Below, in pieces: positions 1 to 9,418 of a DNA stretch of 64,000 nucleotides (positions are counted from its first letter, which is position 1; each line of letters begins with the position of its first letter). The notes under the pieces were generated by a model that saw nothing but the letters and a program-made list of their open reading frames with translations, made no database searches and was not told where the DNA came from. The stretch is from Pseudonocardia sp. C8. Lineage in GTDB: Bacteria; Actinomycetota; Actinomycetes; Mycobacteriales; Pseudonocardiaceae. The position numbers were made by a program, and so were the translations under genes. The stretch is from assembly GCF_014267175.1 (NCBI RefSeq), contig NZ_JACMTR010000002.1:3373501-3437500 (forward strand). Direction: 5' to 3'.

Positions 1-267
1 CCCGGCTACTCGTTCGCGGACGAGGTCTTCCCCGGGCTCACCTACGGCCGCGGGCTGCTCGCCATGGCGAACGCCGGCCCGGACACCAACGGCAGCCAGT
101 TCTTCATGATCTACGGCGACGCCCAGCTGCCGCCGAACTACACGGTCTTCGGTTCGATCGGCCCGCAGGGCCTCGCGACCCTGGACACCGTCGCGAAGGG
201 CGGCGAGTCGGCCGGGTCCGGGGACGGCACCCCGAACGTCCCGGTCCGCATCGAACGCACCTCGTGA
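1..267 (+). CDS. Peptidyl-prolyl cis-trans isomerase, cyclophilin type (5' end missing)
   Basis: This is the C-terminal part of a cyclophilin, which catalyses cis-trans isomerisation of proline peptide bonds. The reading frame is open from the first base of the window. It shows the family segments [19 protein letters not shown] and NYTVFGSI, which form the core of the active-site barrel. About 88 residues are present, so the first half or more of the domain lies to the left, and whether the protein is cytoplasmic or a secreted lipoprotein form cannot be told. The gene converges on rel, and a strong hairpin begins at its stop codon. A ppi gene next to rel is common in actinobacteria. The identification is secure; the start is not visible. 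Confidence 0.93.
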   Translation, partial: PGYSFADEVFPGLTYGRGLLAMANAGPDTNGSQFFMIYGDAQLPPNYTVFGSIGPQGLATLDTVAKGGESAGSGDGTPNVPVRIERTS

Positions 268-318
268 GTGGACAGGAGGGCTCCGGCCCTCCCATCCACT
301 CACGGGCGGCTACGCCGC
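261..318. terminator. Bidirectional hairpin between the cyclophilin gene and rel
   Basis: A long inverted repeat has outer arms GTGAGTGGA (264-272) and TCCACTCAC (295-303) and inner arms GGAGGGC (275-281) and GCCCTCC (286-292) around a 4-nt loop. It contains the stop codon of the plus-strand gene and its right flank reaches the rel stop, so it can end transcripts from both sides. No T tract follows, as is usual at high GC. The 58-nt segment 261-318 shares its ends, CTCGTGAGT and CCACTCACGGGCGGC, with 41231-41288 in pimA, so it belongs to a dispersed family. Confidence 0.8.
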
Positions 319-2643
319 ACTCGTGACGCGGTAGACGTCGTAGACGCCCTCGATGTTGCGCACCGCCTGCAGCAGGTGCCCGAGGTGCTTGGGGTCGCCC
401 ATCTCGAAGGAGAACCGGGAGACCGCGACCCGGTCCCGGGACGTCGTCGTCGACGCCGACAGGATGTTGACCTTCTCGTCGGCCAGCACCTTCGTCACGT
501 CGGACAGCAGCCGGTGCCGGTCGAGCGCCTCCACCTGGATCGCGACCAGGAACACCGACTCCGGCGACACCGACCAGGCGACGTCGACCAGGCGCTCCTC
601 CCGCGCGGTGAGGTCGCCGGCGTTGGTGCAGTCGGTGCGGTGCACGCTGATCCCGCCGCCGCGGGTGACGAAGCCGAGGATCTCGTCACCGGGTACCGGG
701 GTGCAGCAGCGGGCGAGCTTGACGTACAGGTCGCCCATCGGGTTGCCGTCGGCGTCCTGCACGACGACGCCGGCGTCCCCGGACGGCCGCCGGTGCCGGA
801 CCGTGGACGGCGTCGCCCGCTCGGCGAGCTCCTCCTCGGCCTCCTCCTCGCCGCCGAACCACGCCACCAGCCGCTGGACGACGTGCTGGGCGCTGGCCTG
901 GTGCTCGCCGACGGCGGCGTAGAGGGCCGAGACGTCGGTGAAGTGCATCTCCCGGGCGATCGCGGACATCGCGTCGGCCGAGACGAGCCGCTGCAGCGGC
1001 ATCCCGGTACGCCGCGCCTCCCGGGTGATCGCCTCCTTGCCCTCCTCGACGGCCTCCTCGCGGCGCTCCTTGGCGAACCACTGCTTGATCTTCGCCTTCG
1101 CCCGCGGGGACTTGGCGATCTGCAACCAGTCCCGGCTGGGGCCCGCGTCCTCGGCCTTCGAGGTGAAGATCTCGACGACGTCGCCGGAGGACAGCTCCCG
1201 TTCCAGGGCGACCAGCTTGCCGTTGACCCGCGACCCGATGCAGCGGTGTCCGACCTCGGTGTGCACCGCGTACGCCAGGTCGATCGGGGTCGCCCCGGTG
1301 GGCAGGGTGACGACGTCGCCCTTCGGGGTGAACACGAAGATCTCCCGCGCGGCGAGGTCGAAGCGCAGCGAGTCGAGGAACTCGCCGGGGTCGGCGGCCT
1401 CGCGCTGCCAGTCGAGCAGCTGGCGCATCCACGCCATCTCCTCGACCTCGACCTCCTTGCCCGCGCCGCCGCGGACCTCCTTGTACCGCCAGTGCGCGGC
1501 GATGCCGTACTCGGCGGTGCGGTGCATCGCGTGCGTGCGGATCTGCACCTCGAGGGGCTTGCCGTCGGGGCCGATGACCGTGGTGTGCAGCGACTGGTAG
1601 ACCCCGAACCGGGGCTGGGCGATGTAGTCCTTGAACCGGCCCGGCATCGGCTGCCACAGCGCGTGCACCATGCCGATCGCGGCGTAGCAGTCGCGCACCT
1701 CGTCGACCAGCACGCGGACGCCGACGAGGTCGTGGATGTCGTCGAAGTCCCGGCCCTTGACGATCATCTTCCGGTAGATCGAGTAGTAGTGCTTCGGGCG
1801 TCCCTCGACCTTCGCCGGGATGCGGGCCGAGTCCAGCTGCGAGGTCACCTCGTCGATGACCTGGCGCAGGTAGGTGTCCCGGGACGGCGCCCGGTCGGCG
1901 ACCAGCCGCACGATCTCCTGGTACTTCTTCGGTTGCAGGATCGCGAACGACAGGTCCTCCAGCTCCAGCTTCACCGTGGCCATGCCGAGCCGGTGCGCGA
2001 GCGGGGCGAACACCTCCAGGGTCTCGTTCGCCTTCTTGACCTGCTTCTCCGGCCGCAGGAAGCGCATGGTGCGCATGTTGTGCAGCCGGTCGGACAGCTT
2101 GATGACGAGCACCCGCGGGTCACGGGCCATCGCCACGACCATCTTGCGGATGGTCTCGGCCTCGGCGGCCGAACCGAACTCGACCTTGTCGAGCTTGGTG
2201 ACGCCGTCGACCAGGTGCGCGACCTCGTCGCCGAAGTCGGCCCGCAGCCGTTCCAGGGAGTAGTCGGTGTCCTCGACGGTGTCGTGCAGCAGCGCCGCGA
2301 CCAGCGTGGTCGTGTCCATGCCCAGCTCGGCGAGGATCGTCGCGACGGCGAGCGGGTGGGTGATGTACGGGTCACCGGACTTGCGGGTCTGGCCCTCGTG
2401 CTTGGCCTCGGCGACGTCGTAGGCCCGCTGGAGCAGGACGAGGTCGGCCTTCGGGTGCAGCGAGCGGTGCACCGCGGCCAGCGGCTCGAGGACCGGTTTG
2501 ACGATCGCCACCCGCTGCGGGGTCATCCGGCGCGCGATCCGGGCCCGGACGCGCCGGGTCGCGGACGGGCGCGGCGGTTCGTCGTCGGCAGGGGTCAGCG
2601 GCCGCGTGGCGGGGTGGACACTCGTCCGGTCGACCTCGGTCAC
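310..2643 (-). CDS. rel: Bifunctional (p)ppGpp synthetase/hydrolase Rel
   Basis: This long RSH protein makes and degrades (p)ppGpp, the stringent-response alarmone. From the N-terminus it has an HD hydrolase domain (HDTVEDTD), a synthetase domain containing YSIYRKM and GRFKDYIAQ, a TGS domain ([13 protein letters not shown]), a helical/zinc-finger region ([10 protein letters not shown]) and a C-terminal ACT domain. RFKD in the synthetase domain is the RxKD form typical of bifunctional Rel, not the ExDD form of synthetase-only RelA. I chose GTG at 2643 (777 aa) because AGGAGG lies 4 nt upstream; an in-frame ATG at 2685 has no such signal. The gene follows apt, as in other actinobacteria. Confidence 0.96.
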   Translation of the reverse strand: MTEVDRTSVHPATRPLTPADDEPPRPSATRRVRARIARRMTPQRVAIVKPVLEPLAAVHRSLHPKADLVLLQRAYDVAEAKHEGQTRKSGDPYITHPLAVATILAELGMDTTTLVAALLHDTVEDTDYSLERLRADFGDEVAHLVDGVTKLDKVEFGSAAEAETIRKMVVAMARDPRVLVIKLSDRLHNMRTMRFLRPEKQVKKANETLEVFAPLAHRLGMATVKLELEDLSFAILQPKKYQEIVRLVADRAPSRDTYLRQVIDEVTSQLDSARIPAKVEGRPKHYYSIYRKMIVKGRDFDDIHDLVGVRVLVDEVRDCYAAIGMVHALWQPMPGRFKDYIAQPRFGVYQSLHTTVIGPDGKPLEVQIRTHAMHRTAEYGIAAHWRYKEVRGGAGKEVEVEEMAWMRQLLDWQREAADPGEFLDSLRFDLAAREIFVFTPKGDVVTLPTGATPIDLAYAVHTEVGHRCIGSRVNGKLVALERELSSGDVVEIFTSKAEDAGPSRDWLQIAKSPRAKAKIKQWFAKERREEAVEEGKEAITREARRTGMPLQRLVSADAMSAIAREMHFTDVSALYAAVGEHQASAQHVVQRLVAWFGGEEEAEEELAERATPSTVRHRRPSGDAGVVVQDADGNPMGDLYVKLARCCTPVPGDEILGFVTRGGGISVHRTDCTNAGDLTAREERLVDVAWSVSPESVFLVAIQVEALDRHRLLSDVTKVLADEKVNILSASTTTSRDRVAVSRFSFEMGDPKHLGHLLQAVRNIEGVYDVYRVTSAA

Positions 2644-2700
2644 CGCACCTCCTGCTCGTGCCGGGTGGCGGGAGTGTGGTCCCACCGGTGAGGATAGTCC

Positions 2701-3270
2701 CTACGCGTTCAACAGCGCGTCCACCCGCAGGTCACCCAGCCGCGACCGACCGTTCAACGTGGTCAGCTCGATCAGCGTGCCGAACCCGGCGACGTCCGCG
2801 CCGGCGTCGGCGAGGAGCGCGCAGGCCGCGGCGGCGGTCCCGCCGGTGGCGAGGACGTCGTCGACGACGTACACCCGGGTGCCCGGTTCGATGACACCGG
2901 CCGGGACCTCCAGCGTGGCGCTCCCGTACTCCAGCTCGTAGCTGCGGGACGCGGCGACGGCGGGCAGCCTGCCGGCCTTGCGGACCGGCACCGTCCCGAG
3001 CCCGGCGACGAGCGCGACCGCGGCGCCGAGCAGGAACCCGCGGGCCTCGACCCCGGCGACGAGGTCGGCGTCGCCGGTGTGCGCGGCGAGCTCGGTCACG
3101 ACGGTCGCGAACGCCTCGCCGTCGGCCAGCACCGGGGTGATGTCGCGGAACAGCACCCCCGGGGCGGGATGGTCGGGCACCGACCGGACGAGCTCGGCGA
3201 CCCGCAGCAGGTCCGCACCGGACTCGGCGTCGATCCCGGGGCCGACCCGGATGCCGCCGACGGCGGTCAC
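2701..3270 (-). CDS. apt: Adenine phosphoribosyltransferase
   Basis: Apt converts adenine and PRPP to AMP and pyrophosphate in purine salvage. The 189-residue protein carries the PRPP-binding signature VYVVDDVLATGGT and the family segment GVLFRDITPVL near residue 40. The start is GTG at 3270, with GGAGG 5 nt upstream; it overlaps the secF stop as GTGA, so translation is probably coupled. The order secD-secF-apt-rel is widespread in actinobacteria and puts a purine nucleotide supplier next to the alarmone enzyme. Length and motifs are normal. Confidence 0.96.
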   Translation of the reverse strand: MTAVGGIRVGPGIDAESGADLLRVAELVRSVPDHPAPGVLFRDITPVLADGEAFATVVTELAAHTGDADLVAGVEARGFLLGAAVALVAGLGTVPVRKAGRLPAVAASRSYELEYGSATLEVPAGVIEPGTRVYVVDDVLATGGTAAAACALLADAGADVAGFGTLIELTTLNGRSRLGDLRVDALLNA

Positions 3271-4433
3271 CGTCGCCTCCGCCCGGTCTTGCCGGTCGGG
3301 CGGGCACCGGGCCGCGGCGGGGCCGGGGCGGTGCTGCTCACGGCCGCGAGGGTGTCGTCGGCGGCCGGGTGGCCGTCGCCGGTCTCGGGCACGGCCTCGC
3401 CGTTGCGGACGGCGGCCACGCGGGCCCGGCGGGCGGCGACCCGCTCGGCCTGCTCGCGGAAGCGCCGGTCGCGCATCTTGAGGTCCACCAGGACCGGGGT
3501 GGCGAGCAGCAGCGACGAGATCACACCGGTGATCATGCCGACGAGCTGGACGAGCGCGAGGTCGGCCAGCGTGCCGACCCCCAGCAGGCCGACCCCGATC
3601 ACCAGCAGGCCGAGCACCGGCAGGATCGCGATGAGCGAGGTGTTCAGCGACCGCATGAGGGTCTGGTTCAGCGCGAGGTTCGCCGCCTCCGGGTACGTGC
3701 GCCGGGTCAGCTTCAGCAGCCCGCGCGAGTTCTCCCGCACCTTGTCGAACACGACGACGGTGTCGTACAGCGAGAACCCGAGGATCGTCAGCAGGCCGAT
3801 CACGGTGGCCGGCGTGACCTCCAGACCGATGATCGAGTACACGCCGGCGGTCACGACGATGTCGTTGACCAGCGCGACCAGCGCCGCGACCGCCATCGCC
3901 CGCTCGAAGTAGACGGCCAGGAAGATCGTGACCAGCACGATGAACACCGCCAGCGCGATCAGCGCCTGGGTGGTGACCTCGCCGCCCCAGGTGCCCGACA
4001 CCTGGGAGTCGCTGATCGCGGCCGCGCTGGGTGCACCGCCGGCGCCCAGCGGTTGCAGCTGCGTGAACAGCGCGTCCCGCAGCGGGACCAGCCGGTCCGC
4101 CCCGAGCGGCTCGGACTGCAGCACGATCGACGCCGACTCCCCGGTGCCGACGGACTGGGTCACCTCCGGCGCGGTCCCGACGACGTCCCGGTAGACCTGC
4201 TCGACCTGCTGCACGGTGATCGGCCCGCCGGCGCCGTTCGCGGGCAGCTGGATCTGGGACCCGCCGGTGAAGTCGATGCCGAGGTTGAAGCCCCGGAACA
4301 CCAGCGAGAGCACGCACACCGCGAGCAGCACGCCGAAACCGATGTACCAGATCTTGGTGCGGCCGACGATGTCGACGCTCGCGGTGCCGGTGGTGAGCCG
4401 GGCCCAGCCCGACAGCCGCTCGGGGGCCGTCAT
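3267..4433 (-). CDS. secF: Protein translocase subunit SecF
   Basis: SecF forms with SecD the RND-like membrane complex that uses the proton gradient to help late steps of Sec-dependent export. The 388-residue protein has an N-terminal membrane helix, a periplasmic domain beginning with GIDFTGGSQIQL, and five further helices including the conserved GFSLYDTVVVFDKVREN stretch. The C-terminal tail after about residue 325 is Arg/Ala/Pro-rich and probably cytoplasmic. Its ATG overlaps the secD stop (ATGA) and its stop overlaps the apt start (GTGA), so yajC-secD-secF-apt reads as one operon. Confidence 0.96.
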   Translation of the reverse strand: MTAPERLSGWARLTTGTASVDIVGRTKIWYIGFGVLLAVCVLSLVFRGFNLGIDFTGGSQIQLPANGAGGPITVQQVEQVYRDVVGTAPEVTQSVGTGESASIVLQSEPLGADRLVPLRDALFTQLQPLGAGGAPSAAAISDSQVSGTWGGEVTTQALIALAVFIVLVTIFLAVYFERAMAVAALVALVNDIVVTAGVYSIIGLEVTPATVIGLLTILGFSLYDTVVVFDKVRENSRGLLKLTRRTYPEAANLALNQTLMRSLNTSLIAILPVLGLLVIGVGLLGVGTLADLALVQLVGMITGVISSLLLATPVLVDLKMRDRRFREQAERVAARRARVAAVRNGEAVPETGDGHPAADDTLAAVSSTAPAPPRPGARPTGKTGRRRR

Positions 4434-6160
4434 GATCCTGCTCCCTTCGCGGTGGTGGTGCGCCGCCCCACGGCGGGCTTGTCACGGCGGTGCCGGGCCC
4501 CGATCCGGTCGACCGCACCCAGCCCGGACAGCCCGGGGCGCCCCAGCGACTTCGACCGGGAGATCAGCATGACCAGCGGGAACGTCACGAGGAACACGAC
4601 GACCAGGTCGAGCACGGTGGACATGCCGAGGGTGAACGCGAAGCCGCGGACCTCACCGACGGCGAGGATGTAGAGCACCGCCGCGGCGAGGAAGCTGACC
4701 GCGTCCGCGGTGAGGATCGTCCGGCGGGCCCGCTCCCAGGACCGCGGGACGGCCGAGCGGAACGTCCGGCCCTCCCGCATCTCGTCCTTGAGCCGTTCGA
4801 AGAAGATCACGAACGAGTCCGCGGTGATGCCGATGGCGATGATGAACCCGGCGACGCCCGCCAGGTCGAGGGTGAACCCGATCCAGCGTCCGAGCAGGAT
4901 CAGCACCGCGTAGACGACCACGCCGGACAGGGCCAGCGACAGGATCGTCAGCACGCCGAGCAGCCGGTAGTAGAACAGGCAGTAGGCGAACACCAGCGCC
5001 AGCCCGATCGCACCGGCGATCAGTCCGGCCTGCAGCGAGGCCAGGCCGAGGGTCGCCGACACGGTCTGCGCGGTGCCGGAGTCGAACGACAGCGGCAGCG
5101 AGCCGTAGCGCAGGGTCTGCGCGAGGTCCTGGGCGCGTTCCTGGTTGAACTGCCCGGAGATCTCGGTCGGGCCGAAGATCGGGCCGTTGACCCGCGGCGC
5201 GGAGACGACCTCGCCGTCGAGCACGAACGCGGTCTGCTTGCCCACGTTCTGCGTCGTGTACTGGCCCCACGCGTTCGCGGCGCGCGGCTCGAAGGTCAGG
5301 CTGACCACCCAGCCGGCGCCGGTCTGGCTCTGCTGGGCCTGCGCGGACGCGATCTCGGTGCCCTCGATGAACGACGGGCCCAGCACGTACTTGGCCGTGC
5401 CGTCCTCACCGCAGGTGACCAGCGGCTTCGTCGGGTCGTCGTAGCCCTGCAGGGGGTCCGGGGCGCCGCAGTCGAGGGTGAGCAGCGCCTGCACCTGGGT
5501 CGCCGGGTCCTCGCTCTGCCGGGTCGCCCGCAGCCGCTGGACCTCGGCGGCGACCCGCGGGTCGTCCGGGGAGGCGGCCCCGGGGGGCGGCGGTTCCGGT
5601 GCCGGCGGGGGGTCCTGCAGCGGGGCCGTGGCCGCGACCGGTGCGACGGCGCGGGTCTGCGCGGCCGGGTCGCCCTGGCTCTGCGGCTGCGACGGCGCCG
5701 GCCCACCGGGTGCGTTCCCGGGCGGCGCCTGCCCGGGCTGCCCCTGGCCCGGCTGCCCCTGCCCGGGCGGGGCCGCCGGGATCTCCTGGACCACCTCGCG
5801 GAACCGCAGCTGCGCCGTCTGCCCCAGCGAGCGGGCCTGCTCACCCTCGTCGCCGGGGACGGTGATGACGATGTTGCTGCCGTCCAGCTGCACCTCGGCG
5901 CCGCTGACCCCGAGGCCGTTGACCCGCTGCTCGATGATGTCCTGCGCCTGCACGAGCTGGTCGCGCGGCGGCGGCTGGCCGTCCACCGTGCGGGCCGTGA
6001 GCGTGACGCGGGTGCCACCCTGCAGGTCGATGCCCAGCTTCGGCGTCACGTTCCCGGCCCCGGTGAACAGCACCAGGGAGTAGAGGACGACGACGATGCC
6101 CAGGAAGGCCGTCAGGTAGCGCCAGGGGCGCACGTGCTGCTGCCCCGACGACGTTGCCAC
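4430..6160 (-). CDS. secD: Protein translocase subunit SecD
   Basis: SecD is the partner of SecF. This 576-residue form has an N-terminal helix (YLTAFLGIVVVLYSLVLF), the signature GIDLQGGTRVTL, a large extracytoplasmic domain and a C-terminal five-helix bundle with GFIIAIGITADSFVIFFERL. GTG at 6160 is preferred: AGGAG lies 9 nt upstream, and the open frame further upstream lacks SecD features. Between about residues 110 and 190 the periplasmic domain holds a long Gly/Gln/Pro/Ala insertion with repeated GQGQPGQ that the E. coli protein lacks; such inserts are known in actinobacteria. It is translated after yajC. Confidence 0.96.
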   Translation of the reverse strand: MATSSGQQHVRPWRYLTAFLGIVVVLYSLVLFTGAGNVTPKLGIDLQGGTRVTLTARTVDGQPPPRDQLVQAQDIIEQRVNGLGVSGAEVQLDGSNIVITVPGDEGEQARSLGQTAQLRFREVVQEIPAAPPGQGQPGQGQPGQAPPGNAPGGPAPSQPQSQGDPAAQTRAVAPVAATAPLQDPPPAPEPPPPGAASPDDPRVAAEVQRLRATRQSEDPATQVQALLTLDCGAPDPLQGYDDPTKPLVTCGEDGTAKYVLGPSFIEGTEIASAQAQQSQTGAGWVVSLTFEPRAANAWGQYTTQNVGKQTAFVLDGEVVSAPRVNGPIFGPTEISGQFNQERAQDLAQTLRYGSLPLSFDSGTAQTVSATLGLASLQAGLIAGAIGLALVFAYCLFYYRLLGVLTILSLALSGVVVYAVLILLGRWIGFTLDLAGVAGFIIAIGITADSFVIFFERLKDEMREGRTFRSAVPRSWERARRTILTADAVSFLAAAVLYILAVGEVRGFAFTLGMSTVLDLVVVFLVTFPLVMLISRSKSLGRPGLSGLGAVDRIGARHRRDKPAVGRRTTTAKGAGS

Positions 6161-6326
6161 GTGTCTGTTCTCCTGATCCGACTCGCGAGGCGGCTGCGGC
6201 CGACGGCACGGCCGGCCGACCGGCGCCGGCCGGCCCGGTCGTGCGGACCGCGCGGGGCCGCGGCACCGGACCCGGCCGTGCGACCGAGCCACCGGAACGG
6301 GCCGCGCGGCCCGCTCCCCGTGGTGC

Positions 6327-6722
6327 TCAGTGAATCGTCGGCTTGTTCTCCGACTGGTCCGTCTGGGCCGGCTTGTCCGCCTCGGCGGTCTCCTCGGTGG
6401 TCTCCTCGGCGGTCTCGTCGGGGGCGGCGGCGACCTTCTCCCGGATCGCGGCGCGCAGCCACGTCGTGACCACACCCTCGGCGATCTCGAGGTCGACCGT
6501 CTCCTCGTACGAGCTGTCGACGATCGTGCCCCGCAGCCCGGACGTGGTGACGACGACGTCGCCGTCCTCCAGCGCCTGCTGCATGGCCTGGGTCTCCTGC
6601 ATCTGGCGGCGCTGCTTGCGGCCGTTCAGGAACAGCGGCACGAACAGCAGCAGGATGATGAGGAAGGGCAGCAGCGACAGCAGGCCCGAACCACCGGCCT
6701 CCTGTGCAAGGATCAGATCCAT
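6327..6722 (-). CDS. yajC: Preprotein translocase subunit YajC
   Basis: YajC is the small membrane protein that associates with SecDF. One helix (LLSLLPFLIILLLFVPLFL, about residues 13 to 31) is followed by a basic stretch (GRKQRRQM) and the conserved cytoplasmic barrel (LEDGDVVVTTSGLRGTIV). An acidic tail rich in Glu and Thr runs from about residue 95 to 131. ATG at 6722 has GGAG about 10 nt upstream. It heads the yajC-secD-secF-apt run, with a 166-nt gap before secD in which I see no other gene. The promoter should lie in 6723-7200. Confidence 0.93.
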   Translation of the reverse strand: MDLILAQEAGGSGLLSLLPFLIILLLFVPLFLNGRKQRRQMQETQAMQQALEDGDVVVTTSGLRGTIVDSSYEETVDLEIAEGVVTTWLRAAIREKVAAAPDETAEETTEETAEADKPAQTDQSENKPTIH

Positions 6723-7293
6723 CGTGCGGGGTCTCCGTCTCGTCTCGTCGTCGTGAGTGTGCCAGCCGGGACCGACACCGACGGGCGGGCCCCTCCCGGG
6801 GCGTGGACCGCTCGTCGCACTGCGCCGGGCCGAACGGTGCCCGCGGGCGACCGGCCCGCGGGACAACGGCCCGGATGTCCGGATCGTTCCGGCGTGCTCA
6901 CCACCGGACGTCGTGACGTCGCACGGTGTCCGGGTTCTCCCGCGCGGTGCGCGGACCCACCAGGATGCCTCGCCGGCCACCCGATGGCTGCCCGATCCGT
7001 TCGGTCCGTCCGGATCCTCCCACGCCCGCTTCCGGAGCGTGCGCCCCCACTCACCCACATGCCGCACCGGGTGGGTCCGGGGCCGCACGCGGGCCTCCCC
7101 GAAGCCGGGGGATCACCGATTCGGCGTGATTCCGGCCGTCGATGGCCGGATCCGCGCCAGATTCGTGATCACCGCCGACGGCGTCCGACAGGGCGGCCCT
7201 CGCCGTGTGATCGCCGGTTCGGCACGGTGTCCGGCCATTCCTGACCGGGTACCGTGCCCGACCGGCGATCACCGCGGGCGGCGGGCCGGTCGG
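6723..7293. other. Intergenic region between yajC and ruvB
   Basis: These 571 bases hold no convincing gene; the open frames crossing them have no family features. The region should contain the yajC promoter, but I could not pick boxes with confidence. The clearest structure is the hairpin at 7207-7272. Several GTGATC words (near 7127, 7168 and 7209) are spread over the right half. Confidence 0.5.
7207..7272 (-). terminator. Long hairpin after ruvB
   Basis: The arm GTGATCGCCGG at 7207 is mirrored by CCGGCGATCAC ending at 7272. With a few mismatches pairing continues through GGCACGGT and ACCGTGCC, giving arms of about 28 nt around a short loop. It lies 22 nt past the ruvB stop in the direction of transcription and is the natural end of the ruvA-ruvB message. 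Confidence 0.65.
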
Positions 7294-8382
7294 TCAGAAG
7301 AGCGGGTCGACGCGGTGGCCCGCCGGGGCGTCGGCGGGCGGGGTGAGGCCGAGGTGCGTCCACGCCAGCGGGGTGGCGACCCGGCCCCGGGGCGTCCGGG
7401 CCAGCATCCCGGCCCGCACCAGGTACGGCTCGCACACCTCCTCGACCGTCCCGGCCTCCTCCCCCACCGCGACGGCGAGCGTCGAGATCCCGACCGGGCC
7501 GCCGTGGAACGAGCGGACCAGCGCGGTCAGCACCGCGCGGTCGAGCCGGTCGAGGCCGAGCTCGTCGACGTCGTAGACGGCCAGCGCGTCCCGGGCGACG
7601 TCGCGCCGGATGACGCCGTCCGCCCGCACCTCGGCGAAGTCGCGGACCCGGCGCAGCAGCCGGTTCGCCACCCGCGGCGTGCCGCGGCACCGGCCGGCGA
7701 TCTCCTCCGCGCCGTCCGGGCGCAGGTCGATGCCGAGGATCCCGGCCGCCCGGTTGAGGACCTGCTCCAGCTCGGCGTCCTCGTAGAACTCCATGTGCCC
7801 GGTGAACCCGAACCGGTCCCGCAGCGGCCCGGTCAGCGAGCCGGCCCGCGTGGTCGCGCCGACCAGCGTGAACGGGGCGACGTCGAGCGGGATCGACGTC
7901 GCGCCCGGCCCCTTCCCGACGACGACGTCGACCCGGAAGTCCTCCATCGCCAGGTAGAGCATCTCCTCGGCGGGCCGGGCGGTGCGGTGGATCTCGTCGA
8001 TGAACAGGACGTCCCCGGGCACCAGGTTCGACAGCATCGCCGCGAGATCACCCGCGCGTTCCAGGGCCGGCCCGGAGGTCAGCCGGATCGCCGCCCCCAG
8101 CTCCTGCGCGATGATCATGGCGAGGCTGGTCTTGCCGAGCCCGGGCGGCCCGGACAGCAGGATGTGGTCCGGCGGGTCACCGCGCCGCTTCGCGCCCTCC
8201 AGCACGAGCTCCAGCTGCTCGCGGACCCGGGGCTGCCCGACGAACTCGTGCAGCGACCGCGGGCGCAGCGACGCCTCGACGTCGGCCTCGCCGGGCTGCG
8301 CGGTCGCGTCGATCTCGCGCATCCGGTCGAACGCCCCGGCGTACGGATCGGTCTCCTCCACCGGACCCGGCTCGGGGTTCAT
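7294..8382 (-). CDS. ruvB: Holliday junction branch migration helicase RuvB
   Basis: RuvB is the hexameric AAA+ motor that drives branch migration at Holliday junctions together with RuvA. The 362-residue protein shows Walker [12 protein letters not shown] (from residue 78), Walker [10 protein letters not shown] (D129, E130) and the sensor segment VGATTRAG, followed by the C-terminal winged helix. Its ATG at 8382 overlaps the ruvA stop (ATGA). Length is normal for actinobacteria, where the first 30 to 40 residues are variable. It is last in the ruv cluster, before a strong hairpin. Confidence 0.97.
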   Translation of the reverse strand: MNPEPGPVEETDPYAGAFDRMREIDATAQPGEADVEASLRPRSLHEFVGQPRVREQLELVLEGAKRRGDPPDHILLSGPPGLGKTSLAMIIAQELGAAIRLTSGPALERAGDLAAMLSNLVPGDVLFIDEIHRTARPAEEMLYLAMEDFRVDVVVGKGPGATSIPLDVAPFTLVGATTRAGSLTGPLRDRFGFTGHMEFYEDAELEQVLNRAAGILGIDLRPDGAEEIAGRCRGTPRVANRLLRRVRDFAEVRADGVIRRDVARDALAVYDVDELGLDRLDRAVLTALVRSFHGGPVGISTLAVAVGEEAGTVEEVCEPYLVRAGMLARTPRGRVATPLAWTHLGLTPPADAPAGHRVDPLF

Positions 8383-8987
8383 CGGGACCGGCCCAGCGTC
8401 GCCAGCGCGGTGCGCAGCAGCACGCTCGCGTTGCTGTCAGGTTGCTCGGCGAGGACGCCGTCGACGGCCTGCTCGGCGGGCTTCTGCGGGAACCCGAGGC
8501 CGAGCAGCGCCTCGACGACCTGCTCGCGAACGCCGAGCACGGGCGTCGGTGCCGATGTCGCGGCTGCGCCGGCCGGCGCGGGTTCGGGCGCGGTCACCTT
8601 GTCCCGCAGCTCGACGACCAGCCGCTCGGCGCTCTTCTTCCCGACGCCCGGGATCCGGGTGAGGACGGCCAGGTCACCGTCGGCGAGCGCCCGGCGCAGC
8701 GTGTCCGGTTCGAGCACCGCGATCGTGGCCAGGGCCAGCCGCGGCCCGATCCCGGAGACCGTCTGCAGGAGCAGGAACAGCTCGCGCTCGTCGGTGTCGG
8801 CGAACCCGAACAGCGTCAGCGACTCCTCGCGCACCACGAGGGTGGTCGCGAGCCGGGCCTCCTCGCCACGGCGCAGCCCGCCGAGCGTCGCCGGGGTCGC
8901 GTGGACGGCCAGGCCGACCCCGCCCACCTCGACGACGGCGTGGTCCAGCCCGATCTCCAGCACCGGGCCGCGCACCGAGTGGATCAC
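8379..8987 (-). CDS. ruvA: Holliday junction DNA helicase subunit RuvA
   Basis: RuvA tetramers bind four-way junctions and load RuvB. The 202-residue protein has an N-terminal OB fold (starting [12 protein letters not shown]), the two helix-hairpin-helix motifs [14 protein letters not shown] and [15 protein letters not shown], a flexible Ala/Pro linker and a C-terminal RuvB-binding domain ([19 protein letters not shown]). GTG at 8987 has a GA-rich Shine-Dalgarno sequence (AAGGGGGG) about 9 nt upstream. Unlike the usual tight ruvC-ruvA arrangement, 431 nt separate it from ruvC, so it may have its own promoter. Confidence 0.96.
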   Translation of the reverse strand: MIHSVRGPVLEIGLDHAVVEVGGVGLAVHATPATLGGLRRGEEARLATTLVVREESLTLFGFADTDERELFLLLQTVSGIGPRLALATIAVLEPDTLRRALADGDLAVLTRIPGVGKKSAERLVVELRDKVTAPEPAPAGAAATSAPTPVLGVREQVVEALLGLGFPQKPAEQAVDGVLAEQPDSNASVLLRTALATLGRSR

Positions 8988-9418
8988 CGAGGAGCCCCCC
9001 TTCCGCGAACGGTCGTTCGATCCGGGACGGTACCGCGCGCCCCCGACGGTCCCGCACCCGACACGGCGCCCGCGGGCCGTGCAGGGCCGCGGCCCCCTCG
9101 ACACGTGCGGCGACGGCACGGTGCGGCGGTGACTCGGCGCGGTGCCCACCGGCACGAGCAGCGCCGCCCCGTCCCACCGGAGATCGACGATTGTGGAGTG
9201 CAGCGTTCGTGTAGCGAGCGCTGCACTCCACAACGGGTGATCACCGCCCGAGGGCGAGCCGGATCGCGGCAACTCGGCCAGCGGCTGGACCCGGCGCAGC
9301 AGGGCGGTCGCGCCGCCCGCGTCGACATCGGGTACGCGCCGACACCTCGTCGACGACCGGGTCGACACCGGGGGCCGGCGACGGTGAGGAGGTCGATCGG
9401 CCGGCCGCGCCGGATCGG
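8988..9418. other. Intergenic region between ruvA and ruvC
   Basis: These 431 bases separate two genes that are normally almost contiguous. The only clear structure is the 64-bp palindromic element at 9183-9246. No coding sequence was recognised. An inserted element would explain the unusual spacing and may have forced ruvAB to acquire its own promoter (inference). Confidence 0.5.
9183..9246. repeat. 64-bp dispersed palindromic element, copy 1
   Basis: Perfect 15-nt arms TTGTGGAGTGCAGCG (9191-9205) and CGCTGCACTCCACAA (9219-9233) enclose a small TTCG/CGAG extension and a 5-nt loop. The element ends in GTGATCACCG. A second copy at 39529-39592 matches at 59 of 64 positions. Three of the differences lie in the loop, and one changes an outer base of the left arm. 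Both copies are intergenic. Its size and structure resemble REP or small MITE-like repeats, but no transposase is nearby. Confidence 0.85.

Noticed and set aside
268..2691. An 807-codon open frame opposite rel, and similar long frames opposite secD, polA, thrS, the PBP and the SNF2 gene
   Set aside because: High-GC coding DNA leaves long stop-free antisense frames. These show Arg/Asp/Val/Leu-rich composition without any family motif, while the other strand encodes recognised proteins.
6160..6475. An N-terminal extension of SecD of about 100 residues
   Set aside because: The upstream frame is Arg/Pro/Ala-rich, lacks SecD similarity and overlaps the end of yajC. GTG at 6160 has a proper ribosome site.
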